Of a stretch of DNA of 64,000 nucleotides, positions 49,690 through 60,170 are shown piece after piece. How positions within the stretch are numbered: position 1 is the stretch's first letter; every line of letters begins with the position of its first letter. Under the pieces are notes generated by a model, which saw nothing but the letters and a program-made list of their open reading frames with translations, searched no databases and was not told the DNA's origin. Position numbers and translations under genes: made by a program. Origin of the DNA: Prorocentrum cordatum (taxonomy: Eukaryota > Sar > Dinophyceae > Prorocentrales > Prorocentraceae); assembly GCA_963575745.1 (NCBI GenBank), contig CAUYUJ010011225.1:1108828-1172827 (forward strand), written 5' to 3'.

Positions 49690-50165
49690 AACATCCAGTG
49701 CCAGACTCATCCCCTGCCAAACTGGTCCGGTGCCAAATTCATCCGGTGCTAAATTTATCCGGTGCCAAATTCATCCGGTGCCAGACTCATCCGGTGCCAA
49801 ATTTATCCGGTGCCAAACTCATCCGGGGCCAACTTCATCCAGTGCCTAATTAATCCGGTGCCAAACTCATCCGCTGTCAAATTCATCCGGTGCCAAATTC
49901 ATCCGGTGCCAAATTCATCCGGTGCCAAATTTATTTGGTACCAAATTCATCTGGTGCTCATTCATCCGACTCCTATATTATCTGATGCTTGGCTCTCTTC
50001 TGATGCCTACCTCAGCCGGTGCCTAATCTGGGCTAACTTACCTGGTGATGCTCATTCGTCCGGGCTAACTCATCCGGTGACTAATTCATCCGGTCTGATT
50101 CATCCGGTCGCGGTTCACGGCAGCCGCGGATCGGATGAGTCGGAGCGGATGAGTCGTCATCGGAT
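49690..50165. repeat. CATCCGGTGCC satellite, block 4
   Basis: The cleanest part, with a 16-bp unit AAATTCATCCGGTGCC nearly perfect at 49735-49930. Confidence 0.95.
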
Positions 50166-50382
50166 GAATCAGCCGGTCTCCTTTGGCACGCGGTTCTCAC
50201 GGTCGCCATGCGCCAAGAGTGGGCGGTTCGCGGGACCCCTGCCTCGGGGCCTGCAGCACACCGGCCCGCGGCGGCGTGGCGTTGCAGAGAGGGCGGCGCC
50301 CAGGCGGCTTCGGGTGAGGAGGAAGCGGGATAGGCAAGAGCCCACGAAAGTTGTTTCAGTTTCGCAGTTCGGCGAGGTCTAG

Positions 50383-50492
50383 TCTTGGCTTGCGGATATG
50401 ACACCGCTCCGCTGGACCTCCAGGCGCTCGCGCACACGGCGACCGTGCCCCGGTTCGCAGACCCCAGGAGGGAAAGCGCAAACATGGATTGA
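50383..50492 (+). CDS. Exon candidate, unknown product
   Basis: After GAGGTCTAG (ending 50382) the frame reads LACGYDTAPLDLQALAHTAT and VPRFADPRRESANMD before a stop. Codons mostly end in G or C to about 50445, where a GT also occurs. It may be a terminal exon or an internal one ending at 50445. No family is recognised. Confidence 0.25.
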
Positions 50493-50771
50493 TGCGCGTG
50501 GGTTGCCGACGGGTTCCCTGCAGAGTCGGCACGCTCCGTCGCCGAATCAGGCGGAATGGGCCTCGTGTTTCAGGGGAGGGGGTGCTGTCCTGCTTTCCCC
50601 GATCCGTCGATCCTTCGCCCACGCGCCAAACCCACGGATCTGTAATCCATGGTGGCATGCGCACGGTCTGTCACCGTACCGTCTGGGGAACCCCGGTCCG
50701 CCTCGTTCGGTCGTCGTCAAGATTTCTGTCCTCCCCCCAGCTCTCTCCCCCCCTCGTGCACCGCGCAGCAG

Positions 50772-50911
50772 GCCGATGTCGGCGTCGCCGGGCGCTGGTT
50801 GTCGGCGCGCGGCGAGCGGATACTCGTGAAGGGCGGCACCGTCATCCGCCCGGATCGCGAGTCGGCCTCGGACGGACCTTCGACCATGATACAGCTGGAC
50901 TCGGGCACGAG
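50772..50911 (+). CDS. Exon candidate, unknown product
   Basis: A strong pyrimidine tract (50725-50757) leads to GCGCAGCAG ending 50771. The frame then reads ADVGVAGRWLSARGERILVK and GGTVIRPDRESASDGPSTMI with high use of G/C-ending codons, fading after about 50910. Donors GTGCAGG (50912) or others are possible. The peptide has a beta-rich look but no recognised family. Confidence 0.35.
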
Positions 50912-50914
50912 CAA

Positions 50915-51545
50915 CTCGTGCAGGGAAGCCCTTCACTCTGTTCAGCCCTGGCACGTTTCCCCCCAGAGTTTCCAGACTTGGCGACCTTATCCCAACTGTC
51001 TCGGGCTCCTTTCTTCTTTTGCCAGTTGTTCCCGCCCTGGCCACGTCCACTTTTCGGGGAGTTCCAGTTTACACTTGTTCCAACTTGCCTGCAGGTGGGC
51101 AGGTATTCCGCAGTTTTCGGCCTACTCGCCCTCCCCCCCAAAGGCCCAAGGCCGTCAACAACGATCCGGGACGAAGCAAAAAAGATATCCCGGGAACCGC
51201 TCCCGGGGTCCTGGACCCATTTCCATTAGTGCCATGTGTGTTCTTGCCAGCGAGTTCGGCAGGCGTGTGCTTGTCCATTTTGTAATGAGCCGAGGCGGGA
51301 AAGGAGTTTCATGTCCACACGACTGGGAATATTGATGCCAAGAGCCAAGGTGTCACATCGCGGTTCCACGCATCGAGTCTGGAGCATTCAGAAAGCCTTC
51401 GCGGCGCATGGGAATACGGATATGCCATCGGATATCCAGTTGCTTGCGGCAAGTCCCGCCACCGTGCCAGCCCAGCATGCTCCTCGGCTCTCCTTCAAGG
51501 GGGCACCAGAGGCCGTACTTGTGCGGGATGGCCATGATGATACCA
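50915..51545. other. Unassigned stretch
   Basis: Open frames exist, one with ACACPFCNEPRR (51260-51300), but no exon signals or repeats are convincing. Confidence 0.35.
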
Positions 51546-51547
51546 TG

Positions 51548-51569
51548 GTGATTATGATGTTGATGATAC

Positions 51570-51609
<40 letters not shown>

Positions 51610-51970
51610 AATGCTCATCATCATCATCATCAGCATCATCATCATCACCACCAGCATTATCACCACCATAACCATCATCATCATCAGCAACATCATAATC
51701 ATCATACTCACTATCAATATCATCATCAGACTCATCATCAGCACCATCATCATCATCATCATCATCAGCAGCATAATCAACATCATCATCACCCTCTTCC
51801 TCCTCCTCATCATCGTCATCGTCATCGCCATCGCCATCGTCATCGTCATGCTGACGATTATGCTGATGCGGATACTGCTGCTGATGTTGCTGCTGCTGAT
51901 GATGACGATGATGATGATGATGAGGAGGAGGAGGAGGAGGAGGAGGAGGGGGATGCGGAGGCGGAGGAGG
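51548..51970. repeat. (GAT)n / (ATC)n and GAG microsatellites
   Basis: GAT triplets (51560-51610) switch strand sense to ATC triplets (51615-51800), then return to GAT (51880-51925) and GAG (51925-51965). The switch creates an inverted repeat that could fold. Confidence 0.9.
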
Positions 51971-51989
51971 ATAATCGTTGGGATATCGT

Positions 51990-52255
51990 TGGAGCCCTCT
52001 CGGGGATTTGTTGGAGGCAGTTTCGAGGCCTCTTGTGGGCCGTCTTGCGGCCTCTGGGAGGCCTCTTGCGGGCCTCTTGGGGCTCCTTGGAGGCCTCTTT
52101 CTTGAAGCCTCCTGGGGGCATCTTCGGGCGGAAGGCCGGAATTATCGGTTCGTATTCCCCGTCTGGGGCTTGGGACCGTCTTGGGGTTCTTTTGGCTTCT
52201 TGGGCCGTCTTGGGGCTGTCTTGGGGGCCCTTGGGGCCGCCTTGGGCGTCGGAAG
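51990..52255 (+). repeat. GCCTCTTGGGG minisatellite, further copy of the family
   Basis: GCCTCTTG-GGGC units (52028-52110) and GCCGTCTTGGGG units (52180-52240) are the same building blocks as 34857-36000, joined by an AAACATAGACAAACC stretch that resembles the 448-bp unit's AT-rich end. Confidence 0.8.
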
Positions 52256-52668
52256 CTTGCAAAGGGGTAACATGAAAAACATAGACAAACCAAGTGAACA
52301 TCCTTGATGTTTGTCTCTTGGGGCCCTCGTGGGGGTCCTCTTGGAGCACTCTCGGGGCTTCTTGTGGTCTCTTAGGCGGTGAATATTGACCATTTTGGCG
52401 GCCTTGGTGGCCTCCCAGGTCCACCGAGTAAGCCATCGTGGGAATTTTTGACGCCTTGGGGACCGCCAGGGACGTGTCTGGGCGCCGACAGAGCCTCGGG
52501 AAGAGGGGGCGGTGCGCGCGACGAGGTGCGGCCCGGAGGGGGGGTCCTTTAGAGGATTACAGAAACGTTGCCAGACAGCATTTGGCACTCTACCAAGTCT
52601 CGACGTGCTAGGGGGCAAGGTGTGGGATTCAGCACTTTTTCTGTCGTGCCCATTCTGATTGTTTTCGC
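52256..52668. other. Gene-less stretch
   Basis: A few more GCCTCTTGGG-like words (52320-52375). No gene. Confidence 0.4.
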
Positions 52669-52670
52669 AG

Positions 52671-52760
52671 TCTTCCCGACGAGAGCGGACTCGTGGCTCA
52701 GGAGCCATCAGACGGAAAGTACAACATGACGTTCCAGAACGTCTCGTACAGGGCGGGCTT
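52671..52760 (+). CDS. Exon candidate after a strong acceptor
   Basis: The tract TTTTTCTGTCGTGCCC to GTTTTCGCAG (52635-52670) is the best acceptor in the window. The frame reads LPDESGLVAQEPSDGKYNMT and FQNVSYRAG, with a run of G/C-ending codons from 52717. No donor is clear and no family is recognised. Confidence 0.3.
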
Positions 52761-53315
52761 GGTCGAAGGACGCCGGAGGGATCCTTACCATGAGGATCAG
52801 ATTTGTTCGGCAGAGGGTATACGTTATACGATGAAGACTGAGTTCTTGGAGGTCAACCGCCAACCTCGTCGTCCTCGCCTCCTGCACTGCAGCCCTTCGC
52901 GAAACTTAACGCAAGTTCCACACCCGTTGCGCGCGCGGCGCGGTCCGCGGACACCGACGGAAAAATCAAGTCGCGTTCTTCGGCATCATAACTGAAGTGT
53001 GGAGGCCTGGGGACTTGGGGGTGCCGACGCAACGCGGGAAAAATTGGAGTTCGGTTTCGCGGAGGGGTGTAGGACCATCTTCCCGTGCATCGTTTGTTGG
53101 GTACAGTCAACGCGCCCAGTAAGGACGCGCGCCTTCGTCTGGGGTACCCTTGCGTCCTTGCCTCTGCGCCCCGTCCTTTGCCGTTTTCACTGGTCGCCCG
53201 CCGCCCAACAAATCCCGACTTCGGCCTCCAAGGGTCTTGCGCCCTTAGCATCCCCTTACCGTCCGTCCTTAATATATTGCACCCCGCAGAAGCGGATAAG
53301 AGTCAGGGGGCGGGC
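52761..53315. other. Gene-less stretch
   Basis: No exon or repeat recognised. Confidence 0.35.
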
Positions 53316-53412
53316 GCGGGGTGGGTCGCGGGTGGGTCGCGGGGTGGATCGTGGGTGGGTCGCGGGCGGGTCGCGAGAGGGTCGTGGGCGGGTCGCTGGC
53401 CAGGTCGTGAGG
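53316..53412. repeat. GGGTGGGTCGC minisatellite
   Basis: About eight copies of an 11-13 bp unit (GCGGGTGGGTC and variants). Confidence 0.85.
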
Positions 53413-53423
53413 GGGACGACGAC

Positions 53424-53685
53424 AAACAACAAACAACAAACAACAAACAACAAACAACAAACAACAAACAACAACAGCAACAACAACAACAACACCAACA
53501 ACAACAACAACAACAATAACAATACCACTAACAATAACAATAACAATAACACCAACAATAACAATAACAACAGCAACAACAACACCACCAACAACAACAA
53601 CAATAACAAACCACAAACAACAACAGCAACACCAGCAAACACAAACACACAAACAACAACATCAACAACACAAATCATGCTAATT
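53424..53685. repeat. (AAC)n / AACAAAC array
   Basis: Starts with a regular AACAAAC heptamer run (53424-53470) and becomes AAC/AAT triplets with ACC variants. It reads as polyasparagine or polyglutamine and is not coding. Confidence 0.95.
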
Positions 53686-54020
53686 TTGTTCGCTCCTATC
53701 TGCTCACGTGCCAATCAATACGTATATCCCAAACTCTCGGTACCCGCCCTCGTCGTCTTCGATCGTACCCCCTTGGGGGATATCTCTTCCTTACCTGCCA
53801 CGTGTATTTAATGCAACCCCTTAAACAATGGAAGAGAGGACGGGTGAAAGGGGGAGTGAGAAGAATGGAGCACGAGACAAATTATGAGGAGGGGGGCAAG
53901 GAGCAGAAAACAAGTGGTATAATCAAATGGGCAGATCGGGTGGGCAGACCCTTAGCGGGCAGGTCGGGAAGGCGGGCCCAAGCGACGAGGTCGAGCAGGC
54001 GGGTTGCTGAAGCGTGGGTC
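53686..54020. other. Gene-less stretch
   Basis: Less GC-rich, no gene. GGGCAGATCGGGTGGGCAGAC-like words at 53927-53970 resemble 54545-54600. Confidence 0.4.
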
Positions 54021-54024
54021 ATGC

Positions 54025-55045
54025 ATGAATCGCGAAGAAGTCTCGAGCGATAACGCCGATTCCGAAGTAAATCGTGAGAAAAGCCAGCGTGGGCCACGAA
54101 GGGCATAAAATCCGAGGCCACAGAGGACAGCGAGGGGGCCGCTGAGGGCTGCACCGGGGCCACGAAGGGCAGCGAGGGGGCCACAAAGGGCGACAGCGGG
54201 GCCACGAAGGGCATGCATATGGGGCCACGACGGGAGCGAGCGGGGGCCACAAAGGGCATTCGTATACGGGGCCACAAAGGGCGACAGCGGGGCCACTGAG
54301 GGCAGCGAGGGGGCCACAAAGGGCGACAGCGGGGCTACGAAGGGCATGCGTATGGGGCAACGACGGGTGCGTGCGAGCAGGGGCCACGAAGGGCATATAA
54401 TGCGGGGCCACAAAGGGCAGCGACGGGGCCACTGAGGGGAGCAACGGGGCCACGAAGGGCAGCGAGCGAAGGCGAACGCGGAACCAGTACGGGCAGCGAG
54501 GGGCATCGAAGGCGGGCGAAGGGCAGCGAGCGGCGATTGCAGTCATTAACGGGTTGGTCGGGCGGGCAGGCCCCGACGGGCGGGTCGAGCGGCCGGGTCG
54601 TTGAAGCGTGAGTCTTGCTTGCACCACGAGGCAATATGTAGCGGGGGCTCGATGCCTGAGTGTCGAGGACCGGCATCTGGATAAATTGTAAGGAAATATC
54701 AAGCGAAGCGGTTCGGTGGTAAGTTGCGAGGAAGTCCCAAGCGAGAGCGCGATTCTATAATTCGATTTTATAATACAGTGTCAGGAAGTTTCAGGCGGGA
54801 GTCGCGGGGGTGGTAAATTGAAAGCGAGAGCGCGATTCAATAAATTGTGAGGAAGTCTCAGGCGGGAGCCTTTGTTGTTGTACTCCAGGGGAGCAACAAC
54901 GCAGCTTGACCCGGACTAATTTGTGCGGAAGTCTCAAGCGGGAGCGCCGTTCCTGAGTAAATTGGGAGGAAATCTCAGACGAGAGGGGGGGTCTTGAGTA
55001 AATTTGGAGGAAGTCTCAGGCGGGAGCCGTTGTTGTTGTAGTCCG
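54025..55045. repeat. GAAGTCTCAGGCGGGAGC repeat, interrupted
   Basis: Units of about 40-75 bp with AAATTG-GAGGAAGTCTC and AGGCGGGAGC occur at 54030-54075 and then six or more times at 54680-55035. The first unit is separated from the rest by the array at 54100-54510. Confidence 0.75.
54100..54510. repeat. GGGCCACAAAGGGC minisatellite nested in the previous repeat
   Basis: About 18 copies of a 20-25 bp unit GCAGCGAGGGGGCCACAAAG. Variant units alternate 'GACAGCG' and 'GCATGCATATG' linkers, giving a higher-order pattern. Confidence 0.85.
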
Positions 55046-55189
55046 TGGGGCCAGGGACCCAGTTTGACAACCAAGATTTTCCCTGTCAAAAAACAGGGTG
55101 CGAGCGTCGAGGGGCACACTTTGATTGAGAAGGAACAGTATGCACCGGTGAGGGGGGATCAACAATAATTAATCTTCAGAAATGAGAGT

Positions 55190-55310
55190 TCAACAACAAC
55201 AGCGACGATGACAATGACAACAGCAGCAGCAGCAAGAACAACAACAGCATCAACATCAACATCGACAACGACAACGACAACGACAACAACAACATCAACA
55301 ATCATTTAAG
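55190..55310. repeat. (CAA)n / (CGACAA)n array
   Basis: CAACAACAG, ACATCAACATC and ACAACGACAACG runs. Not coding. Confidence 0.9.
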
Positions 55311-55640
55311 ACTGGGGACACTCCGTTCTCACCAGTGCCAGGGTTTTCATAGGAGGCGGGCAATACCCCCACTTTGTGGGGGGGCCGGTTCAAGCTCTAC
55401 CAAATTTCCAAACGACTCTTCGCCACCACCCACACCCAGCTTCCCGCCCTATGACGTTCGGACACTTCACTTCGTGGCATGCGGACGACCGTGGCTACTA
55501 TTCAGGGCCCCGCGGCCGACGACGACGGCGTGCGCGCGCGAAGAAAAAACGAATGTGTCCCGCATGGTATTATTTGACAGGGATGATGGCCCTGGCAGGT
55601 GCGCAACCGTTGTCGCAGAAGTTCGAAAAAGTTGCTCGCA
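55311..55640. other. Gene-less stretch
   Basis: Nothing recognised. Confidence 0.35.
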
Positions 55641-55960
55641 AAAGCCCGTTTGACAGAAATGTTTAAAAAGTGTTGGGTTTCCTACGAATCCGCAAGAGCG
55701 CGCGGGATGAGATTTTGACATTTTTTTGTTGAAAAACCATTGGTTTTTTGATGTTTTTATGTTAAAATCGCTCCGAACACTAAGCTTTTGGAAGGATTTC
55801 GTCTTGCGCGCGCGAATGTCCACTTTACCTTATTTTTTGCAAGGGATTCTTGAAATTTGATTATATTAGAACAAGAAATGTCATTTTATAGTGTTTTTTG
55901 CAAGGGAAAACGGATTACAACAAAACAGCCGGATCTGGATCACATCGTTTTACCTGAGGG
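55641..55960. other. AT-rich island with a short direct repeat
   Basis: Markedly AT-richer than the rest of the window. TTTTTTGCAAGGGA occurs at about 55833 and 55888, and GAAAAACCATTGGTTTTTTG (55731) is a near palindrome. No gene is seen. Confidence 0.55.
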
Positions 55961-56270
55961 TTCCTCACGAAAATGATGAAAATGCGGCTGCGGCCTAGGC
56001 GCGGCGGGGGGGGCGTGCACCAGGGGGCCCAACAATAATTATTCTTTAGAAGTAATAATGTTCAACAATCCGCACCGCGGAACCCCACTTCAGCCACGCA
56101 CCCTTGGACAGTGAATCACCGTTGGGCCCCCTCACTCTGGCATGTTTTGGCTGTCACCCATGTGGGCGCGAGCATCATCGCGCCTCGTGGCCTGGGCCAG
56201 AGAGTAAGCGGCCCTTCTCTCCGGAGCGGCCGCGCGAGAGCGCGCGGATCGGGGGTGGACAGAACCCCCA
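55961..56270. other. Gene-less stretch
   Basis: ACAATAATTA-TCTT followed by AGAAATGAGAGTTCAACAA (55150-55190) resembles 56030-56070, a possible short direct repeat. No gene. Confidence 0.4.
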
Positions 56271-56274
56271 ACAG

Positions 56275-56426
56275 TGACACGTCGATCAGTGAATTGTCCG
56301 TTTTCGGTTCTTGAGATGGCGCCGCGGCCGTTGTTCTCCAGGCTGGCGCCCGCCAGATTTGTGCCTCAGGTCGTTTTCACTGAACCACGTTTTACTAAAG
56401 GGGGGTCTGTCCATCCCCGAGCGGAG
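56275..56426 (+). repeat. Dispersed repeat family K, copy 2
   Basis: Matches 12952-13100 in order (TGACACGTCGATCAGTGAAT, CCGTTTTCGGTT, GTCGTTTTCACTGAACCACG, GGGG-TCTGTCCA). Confidence 0.65.
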
Positions 56427-57305
56427 GTGCTCGTGCTGCTGCGCGCGGCACGGGGCACGAGGTGGGGTGGCCAAGGCAAGCTCCTTGGCCCGCCTTGCTC
56501 TTTCGTTTCGCGCACGGGGTCTCTCGGAGAGGCCCTCCACCAGACAGCAGGAGGAGGAAGAGGACGAGGGGCAGGAGGCCCTGAGACCCAACAGTTTGCC
56601 TAAGAAGGGGTAGGAGGAGGGAGGTGGAGGAGGCCCTCTCGGATGCGAGGGAAGAGGATAGGGGGAGGATCAGGAGGAAGACGACGACGATCCAGACAGT
56701 CAGTGAGAGAGCGATGGCCAGGACAGTGACAAGCACCACCACCACCACTGAGCAGGAGAGCGAGGGCGAGGACGAGTGATACGGGAGCGGGGAGGACGGA
56801 GTCCAGAGGGGAGGGGAAGGAGTGAAGGAGGACGAGGACGAGGATGAGGCGGAGGAGTGGAGGAAAGGAAAGGGATGCGGAGAAGAGGAAGGACAACTGC
56901 GACAGGCCAGAGGCAGGAGGGAGGATCCCTTCTCCTTTTTCTTTTTACTTTTCAGCTTCCTTCACTTCACCCCACTCATCCTCCTCATATCCATCCGTCC
57001 TCCTACATCCTCCACCTCTGATTTTCCCGATCCTCATAATCTACCACCCGTCCTCCAAGAACCTTCTGAATTCTTTCGAACCCACTCGAACCAGACGAAT
57101 CGCCTGAAGCCCCCACATACCCTCCGCTCTCCTCCTTCTCCGCCACCCTACTCACTCTTTCCGTGGCCCTGTCTCCCCCGCATTTTCCCTCCCACATCCT
57201 CTGACAACTCTTCCCTCGCGCGGCACCTCAACAGTTTGAATTATCCAGACCGCCACATGGTCGCCGCCTCCTCGCCGATCCTCCCCCATGCCTTCCCCCC
57301 CTCTC
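56427..57305. other. Gene-less stretch
   Basis: GA-rich low-complexity sequence (56540-56860) and then pyrimidine-rich sequence (56940-57200). No exon is supported. Confidence 0.4.
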
Positions 57306-57309
57306 GGCG

Positions 57310-57470
57310 GCGCGCCGAGGGGGGAAGCGAGAGGGGGCAGGTCTTCTCAGGAGGCGGCGGGGCTTCTCAAAGGGCCACAAGGCTGTTGAGAGGCCCCCGT
57401 GTGGCCCTGGGGAGGGCTCCGAGAGCCTCCCAGAAGACTGGGAGGCCTTCTGAGCCCTCTGGAAGTAATT
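57310..57470 (+). repeat. CTTCTCAGAAGG element (family D), copy
   Basis: GGGGGCAGGTCTTCTCAGGA, GGCGGCGGGGCTTCTC, then AGACTGGGAGGCCTTCTGAG, in the same order as 25594 and 61064. Confidence 0.7.
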
Positions 57471-57950
57471 GCTCTCTTCCCAGACATGCAGCGTCTTGAC
57501 TTTTTCAATGCGTGGTCCCTGGAAGTCCTGACCCTTTCCCCAGGGCTTTCTCTTCATCCTGAGCAGTTCTCTGACGGCCCCGAGGCCCGGCGAGGGCCCC
57601 CGGAGGCCGAATACGGCCAGAAGCTTCCCGGCTTTCTTCCACGACGCGAGCATGTCCGTGGGGGGTTCGTAGGGGGAGGGTTATCCCAAGGTGGGGCTGG
57701 GGAACGGGCCCAGCTCCTTCTTCCAGGGGCAGTTCGGAGCGATCTTCCAACCCCACCTTTGCCCTAACCCCACCGTTGTGCCCCCCCACCGAGTCTGGGA
57801 TGCTTCTCCCCTCGGCGCGCCCCCCACCGACGATCCGATGCGGCCCGATGCTTGCATGGCGCTATTGTGCCTCCTGGCGCGGCCGCTCCGATTCGATTCC
57901 GACGCCGAGCCGACGCGGCCCGATTCGACATTCCGAGGCGGGGATGTGCC
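57471..57950. other. Gene-less stretch
   Basis: GATTCCGACGCCGAGCCGAC-like degenerate words at 57885-57930. No gene. Confidence 0.35.
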
Positions 57951-57954
57951 CATG

Positions 57955-58385
57955 AGAACCCCCTTGGGGGGTCGATCTTCGCGGACCTCCACAGGCAGGG
58001 GATACCCACGGGTCGTTGAAAGTAGGCATTTCTGGATTCCCGGACTCCAACCTGCCTTGAGCGCCTTCCTACTTAATGATCGAGTGGCCTCACTTTTTCC
58101 GTCCTTCTTTGGGGGCGGGCGGAGATGCAATCTACTTTTAAGTCGGGCTTGTCCCTCTACAGGTGGAATATTCAAAAATAGTGAATGAAATAGTCTGGGG
58201 ACGATTTTGTATTTTTAGACCATTTGGGGGTATTTTTTATTTGTCGTCCAGAATCCCCCTGTAAGAGGACAGGGCCGACTTGAACCTACTTTCAACGCCT
58301 TCCTATTTCACGCCTCTGCCTACTCCTTCCGACCGATGGGTAACCCCCTGGGGGGTCGATCCTCGCAGTCCTCCACAGGCGGTGT
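57955..58385 (+). repeat. Direct repeat of a 40-bp GGGGGGTCGATC block
   Basis: GGGGGGTCGATCTTCGCGGA-CCTCCACAGGC at about 57965 recurs at about 58350 (GGGGGGTCGATCCTCGCAGT-CCTCCACAGGC). CGCCTTCCTA also recurs (58062, 58298). The copies flank AT-richer DNA with no gene. Confidence 0.65.
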
Positions 58386-58663
58386 ATATGAATATATTCG
58401 GGCCCCTGGGGCCGGACTATATCCATATCCGCCGCCCATTGGGGCACCAGGTCGTCGGCTCCCAGGCGGTGGACATGGATAGATCCCCGCCTCGCAGTTA
58501 CACGTCCCGATTCCATCCGACTTCCGATTCGATGCTGACTGTTCCTGCCGAGCCCGCGACGAGGGCGGCTGCTCTGGGACGACGGCTCCGCCTGGTCGCG
58601 CCCGGCGCCCGGCGCGTGGGCCGCGGCCGCGACCGGCGGCGGCTCCGAGGACCCCCCGCCGCA

Positions 58664-58850
58664 TGTAGTCGGACCGAGTTATATGATCTGGGTCGGTTCG
58701 GGGAGGGTACCTTGTTGTCCTTCTTGTTTGTCTGTTGGATGTTCTCGTGCATCCTTCGGGAGGGCACCCTCGAAGGTTATGACGTTTGGGCCGGCGGAGG
58801 GTCTGTCTCATGTTCTTGACGGATGTTCTGTTGTCCTAGGTCCGGTTGTA
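58664..58850 (+). mobile_element. Short TIR element, family A, copy 2
   Basis: The 187 bp element starts TGTAGTCGGACC and ends GGTCCGGTTGTA, an inverted 12-mer. It begins within a GT and is followed by G after TGTAG, so GT-AG splicing is possible. The 58540-58660 stretch before it is GC-rich and open with mostly G/C-ending codons, a weak hint of an exon. Confidence 0.8.
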
Positions 58851-58911
58851 GGGGGTTATGCATCAACCTTCAATCTCGAAGAACAAAGACAGCATGAAAA
58901 TAAATTTTGGA

Positions 58912-59045
58912 CGGTCCGCGGGGATTTCATGGATCTGCGCTGGACCCCCCTGGCGGCGCCTCAAGCGCCGCCCCTGGCGCGCTCTGCGCGCCAGGAACGG
59001 GGCCTAAGTTCTCCGCGCAGACTGCCAACATTTTATGTCAATGCC
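58912..59045 (+). repeat. Palindromic element, family E, copy 2
   Basis: GGTCCGCGGGGATTTCATGG, CTGGACCCCCCTGGCGGCGC and CGCCCCTGGCGCGCTCTGCG follow the copy at 16375. The right arm has drifted. Confidence 0.65.
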
Positions 59046-59256
59046 TTTTGCTGTTCCTCTTCATTCGTCCAATCATCGATGACAGGGGCCCGATAGCCCT
59101 ACCCCGCCAAGGAACGTGAGGGCTTATCGCCGACCCGTCGACGATGTGTCGCCGATTCCAGCTCGATGTGTCCTCTCAATGCCATGCCCCCCCTTGTTGT
59201 TTCCCCTCAAGGGTCCGATACGATCCAAATAGATACAAAACAATGGGATCGAACCT

Positions 59257-59376
59257 TGGCAGCAGTTCTCGTCCATTCTGGACAGGACTCGCTGTCGGCG
59301 TCGCCACTGGCGTTGTCCATTTGAGACAAACAATCGCCTGCCCAACGGCGTCCGCCGTCGGTGTTGGACAACATTT
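59257..59376 (+). repeat. Dispersed repeat family L, copy 2
   Basis: Partner of 31745-31860. Both keep CCATT-TGGACAGGACTCGC and an AACATTT end. Confidence 0.7.
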
Positions 59377-59935
59377 ATGGTTCGGTACCGTATCAAGTTT
59401 TCCCATACCCCTTTCGGGCGTCCAGAAAAGGTCAGGGACATTTCGGACTTCGGGGGATCTCGGAGGCATTCGACTGCTTTCTCTGGTTTTCGACGGCTTG
59501 TGATTGTGTTTTGGATGGGGTGCTCAGGGGCAAAAGTTTCGAAGGTTTTCAGCGGTGTTCGGAGCTTCTCGAAGGTCTTCAGGGTCCCAGGTGGTTGCCC
59601 GCAGCTGCGCCGTGACTCACTGGTCGGAGGGGTGCCCGTCGAGACAGCGGCGGCAGGGTCCCCTCCGTCGCCACGGCTGGGATCCGCTCCCAGCAGCGGT
59701 TCGGGATGGACAATGCAATAAACGGTGTTTTGGCGATTTCGTGGGCCAATTTCGTTTCGACTTCGTTTTGCGGTAGAGGTGGACTGAAGACAAAACGAGG
59801 GAAAATGAAAACAAAACGAAAACGAAAAACACGGCTTAGGTTCAGCCCTGGGACCTTGGGGGGGGAGTCCTGGGGCCGATCTCGTGCGGATTTGGGCCCG
59901 GCGGGCGGGAGGGCCGCTGTTGTCTCAGCCGGCGC
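59377..59935. other. Gene-less stretch
   Basis: AAAACGA repeats at 59790-59830 (AACAAAACGAAAACGAAAAA). Otherwise unassigned. Confidence 0.4.
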
Positions 59936-59936
59936 T

Positions 59937-60000
59937 CGAGGAGGAGGAGTGGGAGGAGGAGCAGGAGGAGGAGGAGGAGGAGGAGGAGGAGGGAGGAGAA
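59937..60000. repeat. (GGA)n microsatellite
   Basis: A GGA run of about 60 bp. Confidence 0.95.
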
Positions 60001-60046
60001 GGATCCTCCCCTCCCACCAGCCCCTATGACCCCACCCCCGTTGCGA

Positions 60047-60170
60047 GGAGGCGGCCAGCGACCGGCGGGCGGAGGCGGCGCGGCCCACCCTCGGCGAGGC
60101 CGAGGATCGGAGGGAGGGGGCCGGGAGCGCCTTGGGCGCGCCTGGTGCGCACCGGAGACGACAAGCGGGA
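60047..60170 (+). CDS. Weak exon candidate, unknown product
   Basis: After a C-rich tract and TTGCGAG (ending 60046) one frame reads EAASDRRAEAARPTLGEAED and then Arg/Gly/Ala-rich sequence with high G/C-ending codon use. Composition alone could explain this. No donor is clear. Confidence 0.2.

Noticed and set aside
51360-51540. A gene from the frame reading HAPRLSFKGAPEAVLVRDGH
   Set aside because: No splice-like borders, no marked codon bias, and the frame runs straight into the GAT microsatellite.
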